Source of the DNA: Corallococcus sp. NCRR
Lineage (GTDB): Bacteria; Myxococcota; Myxococcia; Myxococcales; Myxococcaceae
Assembly: GCF_026965535.1 (NCBI RefSeq)
Contig: NZ_CP114039.1
Location: forward strand, 8,415,461 to 8,479,460
Direction: 5' to 3'
DNA length: 64,000 bases
Each line of letters opens with the position of its first letter. Positions within the stretch are counted from its first letter, which is position 1. Shown here piece by piece: positions 9,995 to 17,895 of this stretch. Below the pieces are notes generated by a model that worked only from the letters and a program-made list of their open reading frames with translations, ran no database searches and was not told the origin of the DNA. The position numbers and the translations under genes are program-made.

Positions 9995-10420
9995 ATGGGC
10001 ATCAGCAAGGGCAGTGCGCAGTGGAACGGCGGGTTCAAGGACGGCAAGGGCGCGATGAAGCCTGGCCATGCGGCGGAGGTGCCCTTCTCGCTCGGCACCC
10101 GCTTCGAGGGGCAGCAGGGCAGCAACCCGGAGGAGCTCATCGGCGCGGCACTCTCCGGGTGCTTCTCCATGGCCCTGTCGGTGGGGCTGGAGAAGGCGGG
10201 CCTGAAGCCCACGCGCATCCAGACGAACGCGGACGTGCACCTGGACAAGCAGGGGGAAGGCTTCGCCATCACCACCATCGACCTCACCACCGAGGCCACC
10301 ATCCCCGGCGCCGACGACGCCCAGTTCCAGAAGATCGCCGAGGAGACCAAGAAGGGCTGCCCCGTCTCCAAGGCGCTCGGGGGCGTGAACATCACGCTGA
10401 AGGCGAAGCTCGCGACCTGA
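9995..10420 (+). CDS. OsmC family peroxiredoxin
   Basis: A 141-residue OsmC/Ohr-fold protein that reduces organic hydroperoxides with a cysteine pair. The two catalytic cysteines are seen in ALSGCFSMALS (about residue 56) and KKGCPVSKAL (about residue 125). GSNPEELIGAA matches the family signature. Length is normal. The start is ATG 9995. The 180-base upstream gap contains a perfect inverted repeat GCGCTCC-GG-GGAGCGC at 9905-9920, a possible operator. Confidence 0.9.
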   Translation: MGISKGSAQWNGGFKDGKGAMKPGHAAEVPFSLGTRFEGQQGSNPEELIGAALSGCFSMALSVGLEKAGLKPTRIQTNADVHLDKQGEGFAITTIDLTTEATIPGADDAQFQKIAEETKKGCPVSKALGGVNITLKAKLAT

Positions 10421-10437
10421 GGAGGCCTGCTCCGGCA

Positions 10438-10683
10438 TCAACCGCCGGCGCACGCGTCGCGGCAGTCCTGCCGGCACGCGACGACCTCGGGCGTGTTGCC
10501 CACGCAGGTCGTGTAGCACTGGCTCAGGCACGGCGTGAGCTCATGCTCCGCCGTGCCGGGCTCCTCCCCGGAGGGGTCCAGCACGTCTCCGGGAGGAGTG
10601 TCCGCCAACGGAGCGTCCGCGGGACCACAGGCCGTCAGGAACACTCCCACCGCGGCCAGCGTCATCATCCACTTGCGCTGCAT
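10438..10683 (-). CDS. Small lipoprotein with twin C-x3-C-x3-C motif
   Basis: An 81-residue exported protein. The signal peptide ends FLTAC with lipid Cys19. After an acidic Pro-rich linker the C-terminal 30 residues carry CLSQCYTTC and CRQDCRDAC, two copies of C-x3-C-x3-C separated by ten residues. That spacing resembles a small disulfide-stapled helical hairpin. I know no name for it. It converges on the OsmC gene (17 bases apart) and diverges from the sigma factor gene. Confidence 0.65.
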   Translation of the reverse strand: MQRKWMMTLAAVGVFLTACGPADAPLADTPPGDVLDPSGEEPGTAEHELTPCLSQCYTTCVGNTPEVVACRQDCRDACAGG

Positions 10684-10788
10684 GAGCCACCTCTCCGGCT
10701 GGACGCGGAAGGCCTCACTCTAGCCGCGAAAGCCGTGGAAGAATCCGGGCCCGTGGCCGATTCGCCCAACAGGAGGTCTTCTGAGCAG

Positions 10789-11364
10789 GTGGGTGAGACG
10801 GACGATGTCACGGACGCGGTTCGGCGCGCGACGAGGGGGGAGTCGTCCGCCTTCAGCGAGCTCTACCGTCGCACCCGCCCCTTGGTGGCCCGGCTGGTCG
10901 CGGGTTTCGGCACATTGGATCCCGACGAGGCGGAGGACGTCCTACAGGAGTCCTACGTGCGGGCGTTCCGGGGGTTGGCCCAGCTGAAGTCGGCGGGGGC
11001 CTTCACCCCGTGGTTGTTGACCATCGCGCGCAACCGGGCGCGCACGCGGCTGGAGCGCCGCGGCCTGCTCCAGCGGATGGAGGAGGAACTGGCGGACCCT
11101 ACGCCGGAGACGGTGCCTGCCCTGCCACCCACGCTCCAGGTGGAGCGGGACATCGAGGTGGTGCGGCAGCTCATCGCGGAGCTGCCCGAAGGCGAGGAGA
11201 AGAAGACCGTGCAGCTCTTCTACATCGAGGGTCAGCTCTCAGCGCGGGAGATCGCCGAGCAGCTCGGCGTGGGAAAGAGCACGGTCACCATGCGGCTGGA
11301 GCGGTTTCGCGGGCGCATCAAGCGCGAGCTCCTCCAGCGGGTGCTCGCCGGACGGTGGGATTGA
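10789..11364 (+). CDS. ECF-type RNA polymerase sigma factor
   Basis: About 191 residues. Region 2 is FSELYRRTRPLVARLV through DEAEDVLQESYVRAFRGL; region 4 is a helix-turn-helix, SAREIAEQLGVGKSTVTMRL. Between them lies an acidic linker. I chose GTG 10789 because AGGAGG lies at 10771-10776; GTGs at 10753 and 10735 are in frame and possible. The next gene encodes the membrane anti-sigma factor and starts after 4 bases, so this is the classic sigma/anti-sigma pair. Its operon continues into a caspase-like lipoprotein and a second lipoprotein, which are probably among its targets. Confidence 0.88.
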   Translation: MGETDDVTDAVRRATRGESSAFSELYRRTRPLVARLVAGFGTLDPDEAEDVLQESYVRAFRGLAQLKSAGAFTPWLLTIARNRARTRLERRGLLQRMEEELADPTPETVPALPPTLQVERDIEVVRQLIAELPEGEEKKTVQLFYIEGQLSAREIAEQLGVGKSTVTMRLERFRGRIKRELLQRVLAGRWD

Positions 11365-11368
11365 AGCC

Positions 11369-12154
11369 ATGAGACACCTGGATGCCACCGCGATGGCCGA
11401 GCTCGCCGGGCGCGACCCCGCGGCCGTTGCCTGGTTCCGCGAGCACCTGGCCTCGCCCTGCGAGGTCTGTGAGACGTTCCTCGCCACCCACACGGACGCG
11501 CTCGACGGGCGGACGGACGCGCTGCTCCTGGCGCTCGCGCCCGAAAGGAAGGCCGAAGCGGACGTCATCCCGCTGCGCCCCCCGCCCCGCGCCCGCCGCT
11601 TCGCCCCGCCGCCCGGCCGGTACCTGGGATGGATGGCCGGCGCCATCGCGGCCTCCGTGCTGATGGTGGTGCTGGTGCCGCTGGTGAAGGGGCCCGCGCG
11701 AGGCGCCAACGCGTGGACCGGTGAGAAGGGCCCGGGCCGCATCTCCCTGGAACTGGCCGTGGTCGCGCGCGGCACCGACGGAGCCCTGCGCCGGCTGGAC
11801 TCCGGCGGGGACGTCACCAGCGACGAGGTGCTGCTCTTGCGCTACCACGCCACGGAGTCCGGCACCGCGCTGCTCTACCAGCAGCGGGAGCAGCAGGCGC
11901 CGGAGCTGCTGGGCCGCTTCCCCCTGACGGCGGGCACCCATGACCTGGAGGGACCGGACGGCCTCGCGGGCGTGAGCCTGGACTCGGACGAAGGCCTGCT
12001 GTCGGTGGCGCTGGTGGCCTTCGCTCCCGGTGAGGCCGCCTCGGAGCAGGACGCACTCGCCGCGCTCACCGCGGACGGCAGCCCGGATGCACGCCCGGGA
12101 ACCGTGGTGAGGTTCGACGTGCGGGTCCAATCCGGTCAGACTCTGGCCCCGTGA
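11369..12154 (+). CDS. Membrane-anchored zinc-finger anti-sigma factor
   Basis: A 261-residue protein. The N-terminal cytoplasmic part carries H26-x4-C31-x2-C34, a variant of the zinc anti-sigma H-x3-C-x2-C motif. One membrane helix lies about residues 88-110 (LGWMAGAIAASVLMVVLVPL). The remaining 150 residues should be periplasmic and beta-rich, and may sense the inducing signal. It follows the sigma gene by 4 bases, and its stop overlaps the GTG of the caspase-like gene (GTGA). Function is inferred from the motif, topology and neighbour. Confidence 0.8.
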   Translation: MRHLDATAMAELAGRDPAAVAWFREHLASPCEVCETFLATHTDALDGRTDALLLALAPERKAEADVIPLRPPPRARRFAPPPGRYLGWMAGAIAASVLMVVLVPLVKGPARGANAWTGEKGPGRISLELAVVARGTDGALRRLDSGGDVTSDEVLLLRYHATESGTALLYQQREQQAPELLGRFPLTAGTHDLEGPDGLAGVSLDSDEGLLSVALVAFAPGEAASEQDALAALTADGSPDARPGTVVRFDVRVQSGQTLAP

Positions 12155-13797
12155 GGCGCCTCCTTCCCCTGCTGCTCGTCCTCCTCTGCGCCTGCGCGGG
12201 CCCGTCCGCCACGGCCGGAGACAAGGGCGGGCTCGTGCCGCTGCGGCTCGACGCCGCGGACCTGTCGCGCGCGTACACTCCCCGGCGGCTCGCGCTGCTC
12301 GTGGGCGTGTCGTCGTTCGATGATCCGCAGTGGCGCTCCCTGCGCTTCTCCTCCAAGGACGCCACGGACCTGGCGGCGGCGCTGAAGGACCCCGCGCGGG
12401 GCCACTTCGACCAGGTGCGCGTCCTCACGCGCCCGGAGGAGACCACTCGCGACGCCATCCTCGCGGCGCTGCGCCAGCTGCGGCGTGAAGCCACCCGGCC
12501 CGACGACGTGGTGATGGTGTACCTGTCCGCGCACGGCACGCTCGCGCGCGACGGCCGCGGGGAACTCACGCGCTACCTCGTCACGCGCGACGCGTCCTAC
12601 CGCGCCATCCCGCAGACGGCGCTCTCCATGGACGCGCTGAAGGCGGAGTTCGAACAGTTGCCCAGCCGCAGGCGGCTCCTGGTGCTCGCCACCTGCCACA
12701 GCGGCAGCGGCAAGTCGCTCTTGCCCCGCGAGTTGGAGGTGGAGCTCGCGGGCATCAAGTCCGGCTTCTACGCGCGCCCTCTGGAGGAGTCCTCCCGGGC
12801 CTCCATGGTGTTCGCCGCCAGCGACTGGGGCGAGACGGCGCGCGAGGACGAGGGCCTGCGCAACGACATCTACACGTACTTCCTCATCGAGGGCCTGGGC
12901 GGCGCGGCGGACCGCAACGCGGACGGCGCCGTCACCGCCACGGAGGCGCACGACTATTCGCGCCGCCGCACCTTCACCTTCACCGAAGGCCGCCAGCGCC
13001 CGTCCGCCGAAATCATGGAGGTGGGCGCGGATCCGGTCATCCTCGCCGGCCGCATCGACCGCACGGGCCAGCCGGAGCTCTTTTCCTACAACCCGCGCCT
13101 GGACGGCTTCCTGCTCAAGGTGGACGGCGAGCCGCGCCTGGAGCTGCCGGGAGGCGCCGCGGTGGGCCCGGGCCGGCGCACGGTGGAGCTCACCAAGGGC
13201 GACGCCGTCCTCGTGCGGCGCGAAGTGGACGTGGCCCGGGGCGAGCGCCTGCCGCTGGAGCGCCTGCTGTCGGACGCCATCCCACGCCGCGCGCTGTCGC
13301 TCGTGGGCGGGATGATGTCCTTCGCGGACGGCCGGAGCCGGCGCGAGCTGCTGCCCGCGTCTCCCCAGGTGGGCGTGGTGCTGCGGCTGGAGGACCTGCC
13401 CCTCCAGGACCTGGGCCTGATGCTGGACCTGGGGCTGGGACGCGGGCGCCAGAAGCTCCAGGTGGCCCCCGGGAGCGAGGTGCCCTTTGGCTACACCACA
13501 TTCACGCTGGGCGCGGCGGTGCCGTACCTGTGGCGCTGGGAGCGGCTGACGCTGTTCGCGGGTCCGCGTGTGGCCGCGCTGTACCTGGGCAGGTCTTTCG
13601 ACGTGGAAGCCTATTCGGGAGGCCAGCGCTACTTCACCGTCAGCCCCGGTGTGGTGGGCGGACTGGCGTGGCGCCTGGGAGAGCGGTTGGAGCTCACCGC
13701 CCAGGGCCACGGGATGCTGACGTACGTGGTGGTGGACGGGCGGGGACAGGCCGTGGGCTTCATCGGCGGAAACGCCGGCGTGGGGTACCGCTTCTGA
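12151..13797 (+). CDS. Caspase-family (peptidase C14) lipoprotein
   Basis: A 548-residue exported protein. The signal peptide ends in LLCACAG, giving a lipid Cys at 13 or 15. Residues about 45-270 form a caspase p20-like domain with catalytic His128 in YLSAHGT and Cys182 in LATCHSGSGK. An EF-hand-like loop DRNADGAVTATE follows near residue 250. The rest, from about 285, is beta-rich with alternating hydrophobics and ends in YRF, compatible with a PEGA-like domain plus a small outer-membrane barrel. Such enzymes cleave after basic residues and often need calcium. Start GTG 12151 overlaps the anti-sigma stop. Being lipid-anchored and encoded beside an ECF pair suggests envelope-stress proteolysis; that role is inference. 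Confidence 0.82.
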   Translation: MRRLLPLLLVLLCACAGPSATAGDKGGLVPLRLDAADLSRAYTPRRLALLVGVSSFDDPQWRSLRFSSKDATDLAAALKDPARGHFDQVRVLTRPEETTRDAILAALRQLRREATRPDDVVMVYLSAHGTLARDGRGELTRYLVTRDASYRAIPQTALSMDALKAEFEQLPSRRRLLVLATCHSGSGKSLLPRELEVELAGIKSGFYARPLEESSRASMVFAASDWGETAREDEGLRNDIYTYFLIEGLGGAADRNADGAVTATEAHDYSRRRTFTFTEGRQRPSAEIMEVGADPVILAGRIDRTGQPELFSYNPRLDGFLLKVDGEPRLELPGGAAVGPGRRTVELTKGDAVLVRREVDVARGERLPLERLLSDAIPRRALSLVGGMMSFADGRSRRELLPASPQVGVVLRLEDLPLQDLGLMLDLGLGRGRQKLQVAPGSEVPFGYTTFTLGAAVPYLWRWERLTLFAGPRVAALYLGRSFDVEAYSGGQRYFTVSPGVVGGLAWRLGERLELTAQGHGMLTYVVVDGRGQAVGFIGGNAGVGYRF

Positions 13798-14465
13798 TGC
13801 GCCGCCAAAGCCTGATCCTGCTGTCGTCGCTCGGCCTGGGCCTGGGCGCGTGCGGAAGCCTGGACAACGAGCCCTTCCGCGCGGGCACCGTGCGCGGCCG
13901 GCTCACGGAGTTCGACCCCGCCGTCGCGCTGGTGACCGTGCTGGGCGCGCCCACCGTGCGCAGCGGCGTGGACGCGCAGGGCCGCTTCACGCTGGAGGAC
14001 GTGCCCTCGGGCCCCGCGGAGCTCTTCGTCCTGGCCACCGCGGACAAGGCCGCGCGCGTGCCGCTCATCGTGCAGGGCGGCCAGTCCGTGGAGGTCGCGA
14101 ACGTCTCGCCGCGCGCGGGCGGCAGCTTCTTCGTGAAGCTCCACACCCGGGGCAACCGGAAGGTGTCCGAGGCGACGGCCATCGTGGACGGCACCCCCAT
14201 CCAGGCGTCCGGGCTGGATGACGATTCCCCCCGGCACCTGGGGCCGCTGCCGGAAGGCTGCTACGGCCTCAGCATCTCCGCGCCCGGCTTCAGCCCCACG
14301 TCCGTGCAGGACTGCGTGGGCGCGGGCAGGCAGACGGTGCTGAACGTGGAGCTCGTCCCGAACGGCTCCTCCGCCGAGGAGCGCTGCGCGTTCGCGGGCT
14401 GTGGCGGTGACAGCCGCTCCGCGATGGAGGGCCCCGGCGTGAAGGGCCCTGAAGACAGCCATTGA
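13797..14465 (+). CDS. Carboxypeptidase-regulatory-like lipoprotein
   Basis: A 222-residue lipoprotein with lipobox LGAC (Cys19). Residues about 28-110 resemble a carboxypeptidase regulatory-like / transthyretin beta-sandwich (GTVRGRLTEFDPAVALVTV, then GRFTLEDVPSGPAELFVLA). A second similar unit probably spans 115-200. Its ATG overlaps the caspase stop (TGATG), so the two are translationally coupled and may act as one surface complex. The C-terminal 30 residues are Gly/Ser-rich with two cysteines. Confidence 0.72.
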   Translation: MRRQSLILLSSLGLGLGACGSLDNEPFRAGTVRGRLTEFDPAVALVTVLGAPTVRSGVDAQGRFTLEDVPSGPAELFVLATADKAARVPLIVQGGQSVEVANVSPRAGGSFFVKLHTRGNRKVSEATAIVDGTPIQASGLDDDSPRHLGPLPEGCYGLSISAPGFSPTSVQDCVGAGRQTVLNVELVPNGSSAEERCAFAGCGGDSRSAMEGPGVKGPEDSH

Positions 14466-14478
14466 AATGCGTCGCCCC

Positions 14479-14501
14479 TTCACGGCGGCTTCCGCTGTGA
14501 A
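14479..14501 (+). terminator. Probable terminator of the sigma-caspase operon
   Basis: TTCACGGCGG pairs with CCGCTGTGAA around CTT (ten pairs, one G-U), 14 bases after the last stop codon. The following T-rich stretch is weak (GAGAGCTTTCC), so termination may be inefficient. Confidence 0.45.
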
Positions 14502-14664
14502 GAGAGCTTTCCGCAAAGCCACACATATCCAGACCGTCCGTCGCCTCACACTTCGCGGCCCGTCTGGAGTTGTGGCCACCTCGCGAGCCCCCGGGTCTTC
14601 CTGACAACGAGGCACTCCGCTCCCCGAGCGGCCCCCCACCGCCTCGTCACACAGGAGGATGACC

Positions 14665-15162
14665 ATGCGTATCCCGACCGCTCGCGCTTCCGCGGCATGG
14701 ATGGTGTTGTGCGCGACGATGCTGTCCCTGGGCTGCGGCGGCCCCACGGAGTCGGAGGATCCGTCGCTCGTCTCGGGCGGTGACAACCTGGGTGGCGCCG
14801 CCGGAGAGGCGCCCGCCACGGATGGCGGCACCGCGCCGGACGGCAATTCGGGCATCACGCTCTGCCACATCCCGCCCGGCAACCCCGCCAACGCGCACAC
14901 CATCACGGTGGGCGTGGCCGCGCTGCCCGCGCACCTTCGCCACGGCGACACGGTGGGCCCCTGCGACGACGGGGGCGAGACGCCCACGGATGGCGGCACC
15001 AGCGAGCCCGACGCGGGCACGACGGACGGCGGCTCGGGCGGCGGCATCGACGCCGGTCCCCAGTGCATCCCCGAAGGCGGCGAGTGCTCCACCGAGGGCG
15101 ATGACACCTGCTGCAATTCACTGTCGTGCCAGGAAGGCGGCTGCTGGCCGGTCATCGGCTGA
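14665..15162 (+). CDS. Low-complexity lipoprotein with Cys-rich C-terminus
   Basis: A 165-residue lipoprotein, lipobox LSLGC with Cys24. The mature chain is Gly/Asp/Thr-rich, with a central segment ITLCHIPPGNPANAHTITVG that looks like the short repeat seen in many secreted bacterial proteins (HIPPGNP...H). DGG repeats follow, then a C-terminal knot-like motif with CIPEGGEC, DDTCCNS, LSCQEGGCW. AGGAGG at 14653-14658 fits ATG 14665 better than the ATG at 14659. No function is known to me. Confidence 0.7.
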   Translation: MRIPTARASAAWMVLCATMLSLGCGGPTESEDPSLVSGGDNLGGAAGEAPATDGGTAPDGNSGITLCHIPPGNPANAHTITVGVAALPAHLRHGDTVGPCDDGGETPTDGGTSEPDAGTTDGGSGGGIDAGPQCIPEGGECSTEGDDTCCNSLSCQEGGCWPVIG

Positions 15163-15184
15163 GCCAACGCCGTGGCCGGTCCGG

Positions 15185-15208
15185 ACGCGGGAGGGTCTCC
15201 TCCCGCGT
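15185..15208 (+). terminator. Rho-independent terminator
   Basis: ACGCGGGAGG pairs perfectly with CCTCCCGCGT around GTCT, followed by TTCTTCC. It lies 22 bases after the upstream stop and 29 bases before the next start. Confidence 0.7.
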
Positions 15209-15237
15209 TCTTCCCTGATTCCAACAAAGGCTGACCC

Positions 15238-16167
15238 ATGAAGACCCTGCGACACCTGACCTCCACCCTGCTGATGGCCACGGGGCTGCTGTTCCTCGCG
15301 GCCTGCGGCAACGACACCGCCCGCGTCACCCTGAAGCTGACCGACGCGCCGGGCGACGGCATCGAGAAGGCCGTCGTCACCATCTCGAAGGTCTACCTGA
15401 AGGGCAGCGTGGACGGAGACAAGGACGGCAAGGGAGACGTGGTGCTCCTGAGCGAGCCCGTCACCACCGACCTGCTCACGCTGGCCAACGACACCTCGGA
15501 CCTGGTGAAGGACGCGGAGGTTCCGGCGGGCACCTACAAGGAGCTGCGCTTCGTCATCACCGGCGGCTACATCCAGGTGAAGCAGGACGGCGTCAGCCGC
15601 ATCTTCGCCACCTCCGCCAACTACGAGGGCCTGCCCGAGGGCGCCCAGGTGGACGGCGACCTGCACATGCCGAGCGCCAGCAGCTCCGGCCTCAAGGTGA
15701 AGTTCGACAAGGACGCGGAGGTCACCATCACCAGCGATGACGGCCAGAAGGTCATCCTGGTGGACTTCGACGTGGCGCAGAGCTTCGGCAAGGAGGCGGG
15801 CAACTCCGGCAAGTGGGTCATGCGTCCCGTCATCAAGGGCGCGGACATGGAGTTCTCCGGCAACGTGGAGGTGACGCTGGAGGCCGGCAGCGTGTCGCTG
15901 CCCATGGGCCTGCCGATGCTGGGCAGCTTCTCCGCGGTGCTCATCAACGCCGACGGCAGCCGTGAGACGATGGCCTTCACCGCCAGCACGGCCACCACCT
16001 ACGTGGCGGACTTCAAGTACCTGCTGCCCGGCACCTACCAGGTGGACCTGGTGGGACCGGAGGGCGCGTCCTTCACCACGGACATCGCCCGCCCGGCGAC
16101 CGCGACGGTCAGCTCGGGCGCGGAGTCCGACGTGCACTTCGTGCTGACGTCCTTCGACGTCGAGTAG
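15238..16167 (+). CDS. DUF4382 lipoprotein
   Basis: A 309-residue lipoprotein with lipobox FLAAC (Cys23). Residues about 28-195 match the DUF4382 pattern: VTLKLTDAPGDGIEKAVVTI, then VPAGTYKELRFVITGGYI. The remaining part is beta-rich and may be a second immunoglobulin-like domain (TYVADFKYLLPGTYQVDLVG). Many predicted DUF4382 proteins are surface lipoproteins of unknown function. The lysine-rich start MKTLRHL is a good signal-peptide n-region. It is downstream of a terminator, so it probably has its own promoter. Confidence 0.8.
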   Translation: MKTLRHLTSTLLMATGLLFLAACGNDTARVTLKLTDAPGDGIEKAVVTISKVYLKGSVDGDKDGKGDVVLLSEPVTTDLLTLANDTSDLVKDAEVPAGTYKELRFVITGGYIQVKQDGVSRIFATSANYEGLPEGAQVDGDLHMPSASSSGLKVKFDKDAEVTITSDDGQKVILVDFDVAQSFGKEAGNSGKWVMRPVIKGADMEFSGNVEVTLEAGSVSLPMGLPMLGSFSAVLINADGSRETMAFTASTATTYVADFKYLLPGTYQVDLVGPEGASFTTDIARPATATVSSGAESDVHFVLTSFDVE

Positions 16168-16181
16168 TCCCTCTTCGGGGT

Positions 16182-16730
16182 TCAGGCCGCCTTCTCGCCC
16201 GACTGCGCCTGGGCGGCCTGGACCTCGAGGGCGATTTCGATCTTCTCGCCGACGAGCACGCCACCCGCCTCCAGGGCCTGGTTCCACGTCAGGCCGAAGT
16301 CGCTGCGGTTGATGGACGTCTTGGCCTCGAACGCGGCCTTGGTGTTGCCCCACGGGTCCTTGGCGATGCCCAGCTGCTCGGCCTCCAGGACGACCTCGCG
16401 GCTGATGCCGCGGATGGTGAGCTGCCCCGTCACCTTCAGGTGCTTGCCGGAGGGCTCCACCTTCGTGCTCTGGAAGGTGAGCGCCGGGAACTTCTCCACG
16501 TCGAAGAAGTCCGGCGAGCGCAGGTGGTTGTCGCGCTGCTCGACGCCGGTGTGGATGCTCGCCGCCTCGATGGAGACGGACACCGCCGACGCCGCCGGGT
16601 TCGCGTCGTCCAGCGTGAGGGTGCCGCTGAACTTCGTGAAGTTGCCGCGCACCTTCGCCACGACCATGTGGCGGACGCTGAAGTGGATGCCCGTGTGCGT
16701 GGTGTCGATGTTCCAGGTGGTGGTGGCCAT
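16182..16730 (-). CDS. YceI family lipid-binding protein, cytoplasmic form
   Basis: A 182-residue lipocalin-like YceI protein. Family features are WNIDTTHTGIHFSVRHMVV at the N-terminus and SPDFFDVEKFPALTFQST in the middle. It lacks a signal peptide, unlike E. coli YceI, so it should be cytoplasmic. YceI proteins bind polyisoprenoids or amphiphiles. It diverges from the LysR gene at 16882, and the 150-base gap holds a perfect 9-bp palindrome. It is probably controlled by that LysR protein. Confidence 0.88.
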   Translation of the reverse strand: MATTTWNIDTTHTGIHFSVRHMVVAKVRGNFTKFSGTLTLDDANPAASAVSVSIEAASIHTGVEQRDNHLRSPDFFDVEKFPALTFQSTKVEPSGKHLKVTGQLTIRGISREVVLEAEQLGIAKDPWGNTKAAFEAKTSINRSDFGLTWNQALEAGGVLVGEKIEIALEVQAAQAQSGEKAA

Positions 16731-16834
16731 GGTCGTCTTCCTTGTCGTGAGCGCCGCGTGGGCGGCGGTGTGTTTCAACGAGGCGTAAGGTAGCGGCCCC
16801 CCACGTTCCGGATTAGACGGGACGGACAGGAAGC

Positions 16835-16856
16835 ACTGTTCCACGGCTGGAACAGT
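16835..16856. promoter_or_regulatory. Palindromic operator between yceI and lysR
   Basis: ACTGTTCCA and TGGAACAGT form a perfect 9-bp inverted repeat around CGGC. The core is GTTCC-N6-GGAAC. The same core recurs at 17805-17820 before the pirin gene. Position and repetition suggest the binding site of the LysR protein encoded between them. Confidence 0.7.
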
Positions 16857-16881
16857 CCTCTTCCCGCGCGAGGCAAGGGCC

Positions 16882-17787
16882 ATGGACCTCAACGAACTCC
16901 TCGTCTTCGCCCGGGTGGTCCAGGCGGGCAGCTTCACGGCGGCGGCGAAGGCGCTGCGCATGCCCAAGTCCACCGTGAGCCGGAAGGTGTCGGAGCTGGA
17001 GGAGCGCGTCGGAGCGCAGCTGCTCCAGCGCACCACGCGCACGCTGCACCTGACGGAGGTGGGCCGCGCGTACTACGCGCACTGCGAGCGCATCGTCGCG
17101 GAGGCCGAGGCCGCGGAGCTGGCGGTGACGCGCATGCAGGCGGGGCCCCAGGGCCTGCTGCGCGTGACGACGCCCCTGTCCGTGCACTTCCTGGCGCCCC
17201 TGGTGGCGCGCTTCATGGAGCAGTACCCGGACGTGCAGGTGGAGCTCTTGTGCACGGACCGCGCGGTGGACCTGATGGAGGAGGGCTTCGACCTGGCGGT
17301 GCGCGCCGGGAAGCTGCCGGACTCCTCGCTGATGGCGCGGCGGCTGGGGGACATCGAGTGGCTCGTGGTGGCTTCGCCCGGGTATCTCCAGGCGCGGGGC
17401 GCGCCGAGGACGCCGGCGGACCTGGCGAAGCACGACTGCCTCTTCTTCGGCAAGGCGGTGCAGGGCAACGTCTGGACGCTGCACGCGGGCGGGCGCTCCG
17501 TCGACGTGAAGGTCTCCGGGCGGCTGGTGGTGAACGAGCCGGACATGCTGCGCGCGGTGACGACGCTGGGCGCCGGGGTGGCGCTCATCCCGGGCCAGCA
17601 GTGCATCGAGGACCTGGCGTCCGGGCGGCTCCAGCGCGTGCTGCCGGACTGGAGCTCCACGGGCGCGCCGGTGCATGCCGTCTACCCGCCCACGCGCCAC
17701 CATGTACCCAAGGTGATGGCCTTCGTGGAGGTGCTGCGCGAGCACTGGCCCCAGAACCCGGAAGCACTCAAGCGGGCGAAGCGCTGA
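16882..17787 (+). CDS. LysR family transcriptional regulator
   Basis: A 301-residue LTTR. The N-terminal winged helix reads MDLNELLVFARVVQAGSFT, with recognition helix PKSTVSRKVSELEERVG, followed by LLQRTTRTLHLTEVG. The substrate-binding domain starts at about residue 88 (LLRVTTPLSVHFLAPLVARF). It resembles the AaeR/DsdC-like group whose genes neighbour pirin and quinone-stress genes. It lies between divergent yceI and downstream pirin, both preceded by the same operator, so autoregulation and control of both neighbours is likely. The inducer is unknown. Confidence 0.92.
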   Translation: MDLNELLVFARVVQAGSFTAAAKALRMPKSTVSRKVSELEERVGAQLLQRTTRTLHLTEVGRAYYAHCERIVAEAEAAELAVTRMQAGPQGLLRVTTPLSVHFLAPLVARFMEQYPDVQVELLCTDRAVDLMEEGFDLAVRAGKLPDSSLMARRLGDIEWLVVASPGYLQARGAPRTPADLAKHDCLFFGKAVQGNVWTLHAGGRSVDVKVSGRLVVNEPDMLRAVTTLGAGVALIPGQQCIEDLASGRLQRVLPDWSSTGAPVHAVYPPTRHHVPKVMAFVEVLREHWPQNPEALKRAKR

Positions 17788-17803
17788 GACAGTGCCGGCG
17801 TTT

Positions 17804-17821
17804 CGTTCCGCGGATGGAACG
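17804..17821. promoter_or_regulatory. Second copy of the GTTCC-N6-GGAAC operator, before pirin
   Basis: CGTTCC-GCGGAT-GGAACG, 16 bases after the LysR stop and 75 bases before the pirin start. It has the same half-sites and spacing as the site at 16838-16853. Confidence 0.65.
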
Positions 17822-17895
17822 ATGTGTCCCGAGGTTCGTGTCTGGCCAGGGGGCGTTCACAAGCGCATGTTGTGTCTCGAAAGGAAGCACACACC

